Of a DNA stretch of 55,551 nt, positions 18,682 to 26,330 are shown piece after piece. The notes beneath the pieces were generated by a model, which searched no databases, had not been told where the DNA came from, and saw nothing but the letters and a program-made list of their open reading frames with translations. The DNA is taken from IMG/VR virus record IMGVR_UViG_3300042480_000654, positions 1 to 55,551 of that record; one strand, written 5' to 3'. The DNA comes from a virus. Each line of letters opens with the position of its first letter. Position 1 is the stretch's first letter. Both the position numbers and the translations under genes were made by a program.

Positions 18682-19280
18682 TCGCCCTTACCGGCTACTC
18701 CCGCTCCGGGAAGGACACCGCTGCCGACCACCTCGTATCCTTGGGCTACGAGCGACGGGCCTTCGGGGACATCATCAAGGGGTTGGTGAGGGATGCTGGG
18801 CCGACAACCTTCCGGTTCTTCAAGGACTGGCTATTGGACACCGGCCGCAACCAGCTCCGCATCTCCGAGATCGCCTACGGGTGGAGCTTGGTGAAGCTGT
18901 GCGGGGTGGACCCGTTCACGCAGGACGACGAGGTGAAGCCGAACCTTCGAGCCCTGCTGGAGGACTACGGGATTTACCGCTACGATGAGGTGAACCGGCT
19001 ATTCTTCTCCACCCTGCCATCCAAATGTGTCAATAGTCGCCTCTGCCGGGCTCAGGAGGCCCGCGAATGGAGGGACCGAGGTGGTGTGCTGGTCGAGGTG
19101 GTCCGACCCGGTGGCAAGCCTCACACGGACCAGGAACGACGGTGGGTGGAGGAACTCCATGAGGCCGGCGCAATCGACACGATCCTGAAGAATGACGATT
19201 CCATCGACAGGTTGAACCGGGCCATCGCGGCCATTGCTTCCGGCAAGGCTTCAGGGATTGTCAGCGCATCCAGCCTATGA
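18648..19280 (+). CDS. P-loop nucleotide kinase, dNMP-kinase-like
   Basis: A 210-residue protein. LIALTGYSRSGKDTAADHLV is a Walker A motif of the GxxxSGKD type found in deoxynucleoside monophosphate kinases (T4 gp1 family). AFGDIIKGLVRD matches the following helix, and GGVLVEVVRPGG the later strand. Such enzymes phosphorylate dNMPs to supply precursors for phage DNA synthesis. Substrate choice cannot be read. It sits in the coupled plus-strand island and overlaps the next gene by ATGA. Confidence 0.75.
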   Translation: MGKTEAKEIPLIALTGYSRSGKDTAADHLVSLGYERRAFGDIIKGLVRDAGPTTFRFFKDWLLDTGRNQLRISEIAYGWSLVKLCGVDPFTQDDEVKPNLRALLEDYGIYRYDEVNRLFFSTLPSKCVNSRLCRAQEAREWRDRGGVLVEVVRPGGKPHTDQERRWVEELHEAGAIDTILKNDDSIDRLNRAIAAIASGKASGIVSASSL

Positions 19281-19474
19281 AAACCTTCCAGGACTACCTC
19301 GAATCCGTGGAGCGCAACAACCCGTCCATGGTGGGGAGGAAGCTCACCCTCCACTGGGATTCGCTGGAGCGGCTCCTTGAAAGCGCCTATCGTCAAGGGC
19401 GTGAGGACGGGACCGAGCCAATTCATGGGGCGAATAGCTCAATGCCGGACTTCATGAGGGGATTTTTCAAATGA
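19277..19474 (+). CDS. Small hypothetical protein
   Basis: A 65-residue protein (MKTFQDYLESVERNN...), helical, ending FMRGFFK. It starts in an ATGA overlap with the kinase and ends in another with the next gene. No known motif. Confidence 0.6.
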   Translation: MKTFQDYLESVERNNPSMVGRKLTLHWDSLERLLESAYRQGREDGTEPIHGANSSMPDFMRGFFK

Positions 19475-19731
19475 CTGCCGAACAACAAGACGACAACGAG
19501 CGCAACCAGTTGATGGCGATGATGACCGCTGTGGTCGCCAAGCTAGGGGAACACTTCGGCTCCGTCCGCATCATTGCTACCCGGGAGAATAACGGGGATA
19601 CCGAGTCATTCACTGTGGGTTCTGGAAACTACTTTGCCCAGCTAGGGTCCGCGTTGGAGTGGGTGGACAAGCAGCGTGAACAATCCCGGCTGGAGAAGCA
19701 GGATGAGTGGGATGGCGAGGATGAGGGCTAG
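19471..19731 (+). CDS. Hypothetical acidic protein
   Basis: An 86-residue acidic protein: helical start (NQLMAMMTAVVAKLGEHFG), a beta-strand middle (VRIIATRENNGDTESFTVGSGNYFAQLG) and an Asp/Glu-rich end. It is the last gene of the plus-strand island, and its stop overlaps by 4 bases the end of the convergent minus-strand frame. Function unknown. Confidence 0.6.
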   Translation: MTAEQQDDNERNQLMAMMTAVVAKLGEHFGSVRIIATRENNGDTESFTVGSGNYFAQLGSALEWVDKQREQSRLEKQDEWDGEDEG

Positions 19732-19949
19732 TCGCAGTCGGGTGGATCGAAAACCCAGCTAGCCACCTCCTCGGGATTCGCTGATGTCCCCGTCGTCTCG
19801 TCCAGATACGGGTTGGCCGTCGAGCACTCCAGGCTGTCCTCCCTCAGCGGCAGGCACTCGCTCAAGCAGACGCAGCAAGTGGGTTGCGGCAAGTCGTTGG
19901 TGGGCAAGCCCATTGGCCGACACTCCACCCAGCCACCGCTCGATGGCAA
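19728..19949 (-). CDS. Small Cys-rich protein, start uncertain
   Basis: A 73-residue frame with a TTG start; the first ATG is at 19913. It contains the cysteine cluster TCCVCLSECLPL and an ending ASWVFDPPDCD. Codons end mostly in G or C, as in the other genes, which supports this frame. An overlapping frame (19759-19968) has a good ATG start, MNNKERLAIERWLGG, but then loses coding character. The true gene may begin in that frame and shift into this one near 19905. Function unknown. Confidence 0.45.
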   Translation of the reverse strand: MPSSGGWVECRPMGLPTNDLPQPTCCVCLSECLPLREDSLECSTANPYLDETTGTSANPEEVASWVFDPPDCD

Positions 19950-19971
19950 GCCTTTCCTTGTTGTTCATTGG

Positions 19972-20247
19972 TCAGCCCTTTCTGATTGGGCGGTAGTGGG
20001 GGATTGAGGCGACCTTGCCAAGGGTCCTAATGCGGAATCTGCGCGACTCCATCTTGCCAGCGCGGACCGCATCGGCAAGGAAGTGGGAGGTCGTGGAGAT
20101 TGCCTTTTCCATCTCACGGGCGATCTCGTTCGAGGTCAGCCAACCCTCTGGAACCTCATCGGTTGAGGACTGCTTAATCTCCTTATGAATCCTCAGCAGG
20201 AGGTCCTTTGTTGAAATGGCTTTCGGGTTCAAATTGGGAATCTCCAT
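19972..20247 (-). CDS. Winged-helix-like small DNA-binding protein
   Basis: A 91-residue protein from the ATG at 20247 (MEIPNLNPKAIS). GWLTSNEIAREMEKAISTTS reads as a helix-turn-helix, and the following FLADAVRAGKMESRRFRIRTLG as recognition helix and wing. It overlaps the metallophosphoesterase end by 19 bases. It could be a regulator or a replication accessory factor. Confidence 0.6.
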   Translation of the reverse strand: MEIPNLNPKAISTKDLLLRIHKEIKQSSTDEVPEGWLTSNEIAREMEKAISTTSHFLADAVRAGKMESRRFRIRTLGKVASIPHYRPIRKG

Positions 20248-20963
20248 TCGGTTGACCAACGGGGCTGCTCGAAGAGGTGGAGGCGGGCATCATCATCGCA
20301 CACCTCCCCATAACACCAGCCAGCCGACCAGGCCAGCGTGTTGAACCGACGGCGGGCATAGCCCATTGCCGGCTGGTTGCACAGGGTTCCAACCCCAATC
20401 ACATGGCTGCCATCAATGGATGGTGAACCGATCTGCCCGGCGACGTGGGCGTGGGCAACCACTGCCCTCCGCATCACCTTCGCCGTATTCTGGAGGTAGT
20501 TGGCACCGAACGCGAAGCCGTGGCCGAAGTGGTATCCACCGAGCTTGACCCAGTTCTTCTCAACGTCGTAGGGAGTGACCTTGATCTTCAGCAGGGCGCA
20601 CTTGGTTTCAATCCTGCGAACCACCTCCTCCGCACACATCTGGACGATGGCGTTGTGGTGGCGGAGATGGTCCCAGAACCTGGCTTCGTGGTTGCCGAGG
20701 GTCAGGTAGTCCGGCTCCAGTCGATCAAGGAACCTGAAGCCAGCCTCAAGGTCCTGTAAGATTGGCTCACCCTCATCAGGGGTGCCCTTCGCTCCGGAGC
20801 GGAAGGCGGCTGAGTCGAAGTTGTCCCCGAGGTGGATGGTTATGTCCGGCTTCCACTTCTTCTTGAACTCCACCAGCTTTTCCACCGCGATGGGGTCGGC
20901 CAGTTCTCCGTGGTTGCAGCCGAAGGCGAGGACTCGCTTCCATCGTCGGGTGATTGTCGCCAT
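20229..20963 (-). CDS. Calcineurin-like metallophosphoesterase
   Basis: A 244-residue protein. Metallophosphoesterase motifs appear in order: GCNHG (residues 15-19, the DxH position with Asp replaced by Cys), HLGDNFD (44-50, GDxxD), LGNHEARFWDHL (GNHE), FGHGFAFG (GH) and VVAHAHVAG (HxH-type). Three of the metal-binding motifs are intact, while the first ligand is altered. Such phage enzymes may act on nucleic acid or nucleotide phosphates; the substrate is unknown. It lies between the clamp and a winged-helix gene in the minus module. Confidence 0.8.
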   Translation of the reverse strand: MATITRRWKRVLAFGCNHGELADPIAVEKLVEFKKKWKPDITIHLGDNFDSAAFRSGAKGTPDEGEPILQDLEAGFRFLDRLEPDYLTLGNHEARFWDHLRHHNAIVQMCAEEVVRRIETKCALLKIKVTPYDVEKNWVKLGGYHFGHGFAFGANYLQNTAKVMRRAVVAHAHVAGQIGSPSIDGSHVIGVGTLCNQPAMGYARRRFNTLAWSAGWCYGEVCDDDARLHLFEQPRWSTEWRFPI

Positions 20964-21005
20964 CGGGATTCTTATGCCATCCGGGTTGGTTGATTTGCAA
21001 GGCTT

Positions 21006-21233
21006 TTAGGGAAACTCATCCCACCCATCCTCGCGTGGGGCGGGTCGTCCCTCCTCATTCACAATCGCTGCCCCAATCACCGCCCAATCCCGGTCGCCCA
21101 CCCGGACCGCGTAGTTCCAAGTCTTCGTCCCCAATAGGAACGCCTTGGACACCACGCCCCGTTGCAGGTCTCGCTTACCGGTCACCTTGAAGTCCACGGT
21201 GGTTCCGGCTGGGATTGGGTGGGCGATGGTCAC
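21006..21233 (-). CDS. Small beta-barrel-like hypothetical protein
   Basis: A 75-residue protein starting at a GTG directly after the clamp stop (VTIAHPIPAGTTVDFKVTGK). Alternating hydrophobic strands (GVVSKAFLLGTKTWNYAVRVG, WAVIGAAIVNEEG) suggest a small SH3-like barrel. No gap separates it from the clamp gene, so the two are coupled. Function unknown. Confidence 0.6.
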   Translation of the reverse strand: MTIAHPIPAGTTVDFKVTGKRDLQRGVVSKAFLLGTKTWNYAVRVGDRDWAVIGAAIVNEEGRPAPREDGWDEFP

Positions 21234-22280
21234 CTACTGTCTCCTCATCGGCGCCATCATCGCCAGCCGCCCATCCGGGACAGCCGCCTCAATCGAGATG
21301 GGGGATTTTGGATCACTGAATCCTACCGCCACCTCGTCACAATCGAACGCAGCGAGGGCGGCAATGAGCGGGATAGCATTGGCCATGATGGTCGCCCCAT
21401 CCACTGACTCCTTGAGCGTGGCGGACCCGTCGAAGCTCTCGCCTTCCCCGAGTAGATGCAGGGCCTCACCCATGACCTTCAGCTCCACATCGCAGCTCAG
21501 GCTCATACCCTTCCCGGAGGGAGCGTGGATGCCCATGTAGGCCCGAAGAAGGCCAAGGAGTTCCTCGCGGTTGGCAATCCCGGCAATGGGCTGCTTGAGC
21601 GCAAGGAGCTTCGAGTAGCTCATCGAGCGGCGGTCGTGGAACAGGGGGATGGTGAAGCCGCAATCAGGTGAGGTGACCCGCAGCTTGTCCCCATCCGAGT
21701 CCACCACCACATCGCCCTCCATCGCCTTGAGCAACGGGAGGACGGAGGTTGGGATGAAGAGGTCTTCCCGACCCCAAGGAAGCTCCGTCAACTGGACGGA
21801 GAAGTTCATCCGGTCTGTCCCGAACGCCACCAAATTGCCATTGTGGGACTGGATGTTGATGTGGTCGAAGTCGCTGTTCTCATCCGGGTGGCTCATCAGG
21901 GCACCAAACCCAACCGCCTCCACGAACATATGGGGGAGTGAGATTGGGGAGTTCTTAACGTCCGCCCATTTGACCAGCTCCGCGGAGTCCAACGTGGGGG
22001 CCTTGATCTTCAGGGAGCCGCTCTTGATGAGGGCGGAGGATTCGCCTGCGTCGATGACGATTTCCTCCCCGCCGGCCGCGAGGGCTGATTCAAGCGGGGC
22101 CTGCTTGATACAGGTGGAGCCAAGGAAGTCCCCGACCTTGAACCAAGCCTCGCCCTTCGCGGACGTTGCCATAACTACCCCATCGACCAACTGGATGGCC
22201 CCGATGGATTGGCGGGTGATGATGCGGCTGACGAAGCTGAGCCCCTTCTCCAGCAGCCGGGAGTTGATGGTGGTCTTCAT
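21234..22280 (-). CDS. dnaN: DNA polymerase sliding clamp (DnaN-like)
   Basis: A 348-residue protein, close to the usual length of bacterial beta clamps (about 365). N-terminal INSRLLEKGLSFVSRIITR, mid-part SVLPLLKAMEGDVVVDSDGDKL followed by FHDRRSMSYSKLLALKQP, and the C-terminus VAVGFSDPKSPISIEA...MAPMRRQ follow the three-domain clamp pattern, ending in the typical P-M/V-R motif. The clamp encircles DNA and tethers polymerase. The ATG at 22280 overlaps the upstream stop as TAATG. No polymerase gene is seen in the window, so this clamp may serve a host polymerase. Confidence 0.8.
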   Translation of the reverse strand: MKTTINSRLLEKGLSFVSRIITRQSIGAIQLVDGVVMATSAKGEAWFKVGDFLGSTCIKQAPLESALAAGGEEIVIDAGESSALIKSGSLKIKAPTLDSAELVKWADVKNSPISLPHMFVEAVGFGALMSHPDENSDFDHINIQSHNGNLVAFGTDRMNFSVQLTELPWGREDLFIPTSVLPLLKAMEGDVVVDSDGDKLRVTSPDCGFTIPLFHDRRSMSYSKLLALKQPIAGIANREELLGLLRAYMGIHAPSGKGMSLSCDVELKVMGEALHLLGEGESFDGSATLKESVDGATIMANAIPLIAALAAFDCDEVAVGFSDPKSPISIEAAVPDGRLAMMAPMRRQ

Positions 22281-22486
22281 TAGTCGATAAGGAAGAGGGC
22301 GCACCGGATTTGGCTGTTCCCGCCGGGGGTGGCGAGGTGCACCTGCTTTATGTCGCCCGGGAACAGCGGCTCGGCCTTGTTGTTGAGCCAGCAAACCTTC
22401 GCAGACGGGTCAATCTGGGGCTGGCTGAGGCGCTCGATGAGGTCGTGGACGGTGAGGTAGGGCTGGTTTGTGGATGTGTTGATCAT
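22280..22486 (-). CDS. Small hypothetical protein upstream of clamp
   Basis: A 68-residue protein (MINTSTNQPYLTVHDLIERL...PGDIKQVHLATPGG). It starts after a leader whose last bases, AAAATCACAATGA, match those before the ssDNA-binding-like gene. The TTGCCTATTGACA element lies about 60 bases upstream. It overlaps the clamp start by TAATG. Function unknown. Confidence 0.65.
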   Translation of the reverse strand: MINTSTNQPYLTVHDLIERLSQPQIDPSAKVCWLNNKAEPLFPGDIKQVHLATPGGNSQIRCALFLID

Positions 22487-22527
22487 TGTGATTTTCAGTT
22501 ATGGTTTCTAGCTACGGTTTCGACTCT

Positions 22528-22794
22528 CTACTTTTTCTTCTTCTTGTCAATAGGCAATTCACTCTCAAGGGTTTCCTTGATGTCCTCCGCGGTGATTCCC
22601 ATCACACACAGCAGGTGGGCGAAGATGGCTGCCCCGCAGACCTGCTGCTGCTCGTCAAGGAGCGGCAGCAACCCCGCCGCCACGCATTGCTCATTGCAGC
22701 TCTCGGTGATGGTGATGGCCTGAAGGCGGACCAGCTCCAGGGTGGCCTTGAGTTCCTCGGGGTCCAGCTTCTCGGGTTGCTCGTCGCTGCTCAC
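22528..22794 (-). CDS. Hypothetical helical protein
   Basis: An 88-residue protein if it starts at the GTG of the GTGA overlap (VSSDEQPEKLDPEELKATLE); an ATG at 22821 would add nine residues. It is helical with three cysteines (ESCNEQCVAAG, QQVCGAAIFAH) and a poly-lysine end. Function unknown. Confidence 0.6.
   Translation of the reverse strand: MSSDEQPEKLDPEELKATLELVRLQAITITESCNEQCVAAGLLPLLDEQQQVCGAAIFAHLLCVMGITAEDIKETLESELPIDKKKKK
22545..22557 (-). promoter_or_regulatory. TTGCCTATTGACA element, clamp module
   Basis: Exact second copy of the 13-mer, reading toward the clamp genes. It lies inside the last codons of the upstream gene, where it encodes part of LPIDKKKKK. TTGACA could serve as a -35 box; no convincing -10 is seen 16-19 bases downstream. 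Confidence 0.5.
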
Positions 22795-23039
22795 GGCTTG
22801 GCCTCCTTGGCTTGGGTCCATTGGTGAGTTTGTAACGTCGGGTGGTGAAATTGCTGGAACAACGCATCCCCCGCCTCCACCACCCGGCGGATGCGCTCGT
22901 TGACTGCGGCCAGCTCGCGTTCGAGCCTTTCAATCTCCCGATGCGCCCACCACTCGGATTCCCCCTTTGGGATACGGCTGTCCATGATGCGGCTTCGCAG
23001 TTCGGCTGCTGGCGTTGCGTTGCAAGGTTTGCCATCCAT
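22791..23039 (-). CDS. Small coiled-coil protein
   Basis: An 82-residue protein with a clear heptad-like helix (WWAHREIERLERELAAVNER). Short proteins of this kind are common in phage early regions. It starts 3 bases after the glycosyltransferase-like gene and joins the next gene by GTGA. Function unknown. Confidence 0.6.
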   Translation of the reverse strand: MDGKPCNATPAAELRSRIMDSRIPKGESEWWAHREIERLERELAAVNERIRRVVEAGDALFQQFHHPTLQTHQWTQAKEAKP

Positions 23040-23042
23040 AGT

Positions 23043-23810
23043 TTACACTTTCGTTGCTAGTCCCAGATACGTGTCCCGACCCTCCATGTGAATCCACTCG
23101 GCCACCGGGAAATCCCCGGCAATCCCGTGGGCGGCTGCCAATGCCCCATACTCATGGGCTGGCGTCTGCGCTTTCCTGAGATATTTCTTGGCCTTCCCGA
23201 TCTGCGGGTTGGCCAGCTCCTCAACCGCCCGGTGGTTATTCGGCAGGAGATCGTTGCAGATGTGGCCCCAGACCACCTCGCAAAACTGGTCGCTCGGCTT
23301 CTCCGCCTTGGCAACCCGGTCCCGGTAGATTTCCATCAGCCTCTCCGCACTGAGGCTATCCGTCCGCCAAGCCACACAATCGCTGAGGATGGTGAATTTG
23401 CTGAAGAACCTAGCCGATGAACGGGCGAACGTGTGGAGCTTGGGCTGGCCCGGGACCACCACCTTCACCGACTCATCCGCGAACGGGTCAAGGATCAGCT
23501 CCTTGAAGCCGGCCAAGGGGATGAAGCGTTGGCTTAGTTTCACCACCACATCGGCCCCTACCTGCCCCGCCATGACCGCGCCGTTGATAAAGGCGCTCCA
23601 ATCCCCGGACGTATGGGAGCGACGCCTTGGTGGGCATGTGTAGGCGCAACCGTGACGGTCCGCAACGGCCTTGATCTGCGGGGATTCCAAGGAAGCATCG
23701 TCCGAGACGAGGATGGGAACGTCCTGCCCGAAGACCTTCCTGCATTGGACCACGCACAGCTCCACAAACTGGGGCAGCCGGTAGGCCCCGATGGTGATGG
23801 CGATAGTCAT
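23043..23810 (-). CDS. Glycosyltransferase-like protein (GT-A fold)
   Basis: A 255-residue protein. The N-terminal pattern ITIGAYRLPQFVELCVVQCRKVFG then VPILVSDDASLES is that of nucleotide-sugar-binding GT-A glycosyltransferases, with SDDAS at the usual acidic site. GADVVVKLSQRFIPL fits the next strand. Later blocks (FTILSDCVAWRTDSL, WGHICNDLLPNNHRA, WIHMEGRDTYLG) are consistent with a sugar-transfer domain. A canonical DxD metal motif is not obvious. It could glycosylate phage DNA or a host surface or protein target. It overlaps its upstream neighbour by ATGA. Confidence 0.6.
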   Translation of the reverse strand: MTIAITIGAYRLPQFVELCVVQCRKVFGQDVPILVSDDASLESPQIKAVADRHGCAYTCPPRRRSHTSGDWSAFINGAVMAGQVGADVVVKLSQRFIPLAGFKELILDPFADESVKVVVPGQPKLHTFARSSARFFSKFTILSDCVAWRTDSLSAERLMEIYRDRVAKAEKPSDQFCEVVWGHICNDLLPNNHRAVEELANPQIGKAKKYLRKAQTPAHEYGALAAAHGIAGDFPVAEWIHMEGRDTYLGLATKV

Positions 23811-24112
23811 TTGAAGAAGGAGATGACTTGGAATATCGACTCCGCCCGCTCGGCTGCGGTGGCTCGGTGGTTTCGCTTGAGCGCGAAGTAATACTCCTCG
23901 TCCAACTGTGGCGTTGTCAGGAGCGTGTTCTCAAGAATATGGCATTCATCCAGCGAGTTGAAGTAGTCGGGGATGTGGTGATGGGCGTCTGAAAGCAGGA
24001 CGTGGCCGCCTTCGGGGCTATAAAGCACCTCCTTGCCCATCCGAACTAACCTCTTCCACCCCGCCCACTCGGCCAGTTTGATCCGCTTCTCTTCTTGGGT
24101 GAGTTGGCTCAT
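23807..24112 (-). CDS. Phage ABA-sandwich domain protein
   Basis: A 101-residue protein. AEWAGWKRL at the start, IPDYFNSLDECHILENTLL in the middle and HRATAAERAESIFQVISFF at the end match the common small phage ABA-sandwich family, whose function is unknown. Both ends join neighbours by ATGA overlaps. Confidence 0.75.
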   Translation of the reverse strand: MSQLTQEEKRIKLAEWAGWKRLVRMGKEVLYSPEGGHVLLSDAHHHIPDYFNSLDECHILENTLLTTPQLDEEYYFALKRNHRATAAERAESIFQVISFFK

Positions 24113-24249
24113 TTGAGTTTCATTATCCGGCGTTTCTGGAATCTCTGGAAATGCTTCTCTCCGGTGGCCTCAAGGTATTCGCGGCTCGGATTGCGGCAGA
24201 TGGATTTCCATCCCATTTCTGTCTTCACTTGTAATTCGTAGGTGCTCAT
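24109..24249 (-). CDS. Small basic protein (46 aa)
   Basis: This gene is short. It starts at the ATG overlapping the upstream stop (ATGA) and ends in an ATGA with the ABA-sandwich gene. The sequence begins MSTYELQVKTEMGWKSICR and ends in a basic helix (HFQRFQKRRIMKLK). The exact overlaps at both ends are the main evidence that it is real. Function unknown. Confidence 0.65.
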   Translation of the reverse strand: MSTYELQVKTEMGWKSICRNPSREYLEATGEKHFQRFQKRRIMKLK

Positions 24250-24440
24250 TCGTGGCTCCTCTTGAAAATCTCCGGAATCTTCCCCAGCACACTCGGCCAG
24301 TCGAACTTGTTGCGCTTCCGTTTCCGGGGCAGCTTGGTGGAGCCCCAGTCGATCTCGTCGTAGTTGGAGCCGTAGTGGTAGCGGTTGACCCGGCGGGGTG
24401 TGTCGCCCTTGCCGGAGCCTTCGGTGGGTATCGTGCTCAT
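24246..24440 (-). CDS. Small basic hypothetical protein
   Basis: A 64-residue protein from the ATG overlapping the integrase stop (TAATG). It has a basic patch (STKLPRKRKRNKFDWPS) and no known domain. It might be a small DNA-binding accessory, but this is a guess. Confidence 0.6.
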   Translation of the reverse strand: MSTIPTEGSGKGDTPRRVNRYHYGSNYDEIDWGSTKLPRKRKRNKFDWPSVLGKIPEIFKRSHE

Positions 24441-25468
24441 TACTGTCCTTTCCTTCCCATTGCCTTCATTGCTGATTCCTGAAGTGCCCGGTCCATCTCC
24501 TCGCGAACCCGTTCCGGGTCCATCGTGGCGTAGGCCAGGAAAGTGGAGGGGTTGCTGTGGCCGGTGATGGCGCACCCAATCAACGGGTTCACCCCGCCCT
24601 CGACCAGCTTGGTCACAAACCCCCTGCGGAAGCAATGGGGGGAGTATTCGGGACTGATACCAGCCAGTTCCCGGGCGGCCGTCCAAGCATTGCCCCACCG
24701 TGAGTGCTCCCGCATCCGGGCAGCGTCAGGCTCAACGTATTCGCTGCGGTTGTATTCGGGATGGAACTTCCTGACCCTTTCCTGATCCAGCAGGCTCTTG
24801 TCGTTCAAGCGGATAAGCTCCGAGGCAAGAACTCCCGACGGGTCCACGGGGATGATGCAGGGGCGGGTGAAAGCCTTGGTCTTCCGTCTCACCTTGGAAA
24901 TCACCATCCGCTCAAGGTCCACCTCGTCCCACCGCAGCTCCTGGGCATCTACCAAGGCCATTCCCGTATGCCACATGACCGTGACCAGCCAGCGGACCAT
25001 CGGATGGACCCCCTTGGTTTCCATGAGCTTCCGGTAGTGGTGGTCGCGGATAGGAGGACGGCTAGGCGGACGCTTCGGGGGAGGCGGGGAGATGGACTCG
25101 ATGACGTTCGGCTCCACCCACCGGTTCCTCACCAGCCAGCCAATGAAGGACCGGCAGATGGACCATTCGATCTGCGTGACTCCCCCGTTGCGGTAGGCTG
25201 CGAGGTAGTCCCGGTAGTCCACCATCGTCTGCCGGCTCAACTGCCGCCCATTAAGCCACCGCTCGAAGATTTTCAGGGCAGCGATGGTGCGGCTGATGGT
25301 GGATTCCGTCCAAGCCCCCTTCTTCTCGGCCAGATACCAGCCGATGACGACGTGGGCGGGGGGCAGCTCGTAGACTCCCCGCTTCAGCTTGGCGGGTTCC
25401 TGCGAGGGCATCACCACCTCCCACCGGCCTTCGATGGCGAGGGGTTGGATGGGGTTGTCCATGGTCAT
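24440..25468 (-). CDS. int: Tyrosine recombinase / integrase
   Basis: A 342-residue protein with an N-terminal SAM-like core-binding domain (ESTISRTIAALKIFERWLNG, about 55-74) and a C-terminal catalytic domain. Seen catalytic positions: a Lys in the beta-hairpin (SKVRRKTKA, 191-199), HCFRRG (HxxR, H278 and R281), GH at 303-304 and Tyr313 (LAYATMD). The first catalytic arginine is missing: TGMALVDAQEL has Ala where TGxR is expected. Some active integrases, such as IntDOT, also lack this Arg. It overlaps the excisionase-like gene by ATGA. It supports integration into a host chromosome; no attP core could be identified. Confidence 0.85.
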   Translation of the reverse strand: MTMDNPIQPLAIEGRWEVVMPSQEPAKLKRGVYELPPAHVVIGWYLAEKKGAWTESTISRTIAALKIFERWLNGRQLSRQTMVDYRDYLAAYRNGGVTQIEWSICRSFIGWLVRNRWVEPNVIESISPPPPKRPPSRPPIRDHHYRKLMETKGVHPMVRWLVTVMWHTGMALVDAQELRWDEVDLERMVISKVRRKTKAFTRPCIIPVDPSGVLASELIRLNDKSLLDQERVRKFHPEYNRSEYVEPDAARMREHSRWGNAWTAARELAGISPEYSPHCFRRGFVTKLVEGGVNPLIGCAITGHSNPSTFLAYATMDPERVREEMDRALQESAMKAMGRKGQ

Positions 25469-25839
25469 GGGGTTCCTTTCGATTTCAGGTATCTCGTCAA
25501 CTCCTCCTCATCAATCCGGACTGTCCGATGGCCCAGCCGGGTGGCCTTGATCTTCCCCCTCCCCACATCCTTGCTCAATGTGGCAGGCAGCATACCCGCC
25601 AACTTGGCGGCCTCCGCTACCGAGAGTCCCGGAGCGTCTCCCAATCGCTTGGCGGGCCGTTTACGGCGCAAGGCGGTGGCCTTATTCGAGCCAGCCCTGA
25701 ACCCACAGGGAGCATCATTGCCCGTCCGCTTGGCCCATTGGTTGAACCGGAGCCGGAACAGCTTCATCGAGGACGGCCCGAACCCCCAGTCAAGGCCGGC
25801 CGGGGATTGGTCAATTGAGGGGAAGGTTGGCTGGCTCAT
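25465..25839 (-). CDS. Excisionase-like MerR/HTH_17 protein
   Basis: A 124-residue protein. The C-terminal half, LSVAEAAKLAGMLPATLSKD then GKIKATRLGHRTVRIDEEEL, is the excisionase-type helix-turn-helix with a wing that ends in the usual I-D-E-x-x-L. The N-terminal half is basic and unmatched. Directly upstream of the integrase with an ATGA overlap, it is the likely recombination directionality factor or a regulator of integrase. Confidence 0.75.
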   Translation of the reverse strand: MSQPTFPSIDQSPAGLDWGFGPSSMKLFRLRFNQWAKRTGNDAPCGFRAGSNKATALRRKRPAKRLGDAPGLSVAEAAKLAGMLPATLSKDVGRGKIKATRLGHRTVRIDEEELTRYLKSKGTP

Positions 25840-26306
25840 TGGGTTCCCTTCGCTTCCCCGGATTCCTTGTTCCTTCCCGCCTCATTCAAAACCAACGGGA
25901 GGGTTGTTCCAAAGCCTCCCCTACCCCTCATGGAGATGAGGGGATCGGGAGCCTTGGATGATGCCTCAAAACCAGACGGTATGGGCGTTCCATAGACCCG
26001 TGGATTAAAAGCCTTGCGGCTCCCTAGCGTCGGCCCCACGGGAACAATTGCTCCTGCCGATGTAGCTTCGCTGGCTGCTACCGTCAGAACCGGGAGCCAC
26101 CCCGGGACGTTTGTGACTGAAGGAAAGAAGCCCCATCCCAAAGTGACGCCCGAAGTGTCCGGCAAAGAAGGACGAAGATTCGGCTTTGGGATGGGGGCTG
26201 AAGTCTTGTAGGAGCATCGCCCGATCTTTGCCAAACCGCCATCGTCTTTGCTGGGCGTCAACCCAGGGAAGCCTTTGCTTCCGTAACGTGGAGAGTTTTT
26301 GTTCAT
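25836..26306 (-). CDS. Hypothetical protein upstream of excisionase
   Basis: A 156-residue frame, Pro/Gly/Ser-rich, with no recognisable motif. It starts at an ATG about 65 bases after a TTGCCTATTGACA element and ends in an ATGA with the excisionase gene, which argues that it is translated. Codon third positions are less G/C-biased than in neighbours. It may be a transferred gene, or non-coding DNA holding an attachment site. Uncertain. Confidence 0.45.
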   Translation of the reverse strand: MNKNSPRYGSKGFPGLTPSKDDGGLAKIGRCSYKTSAPIPKPNLRPSLPDTSGVTLGWGFFPSVTNVPGWLPVLTVAASEATSAGAIVPVGPTLGSRKAFNPRVYGTPIPSGFEASSKAPDPLISMRGRGGFGTTLPLVLNEAGRNKESGEAKGTQ

Positions 26307-26330
26307 CAGATTGAAAATTGCAAGGTGTTT

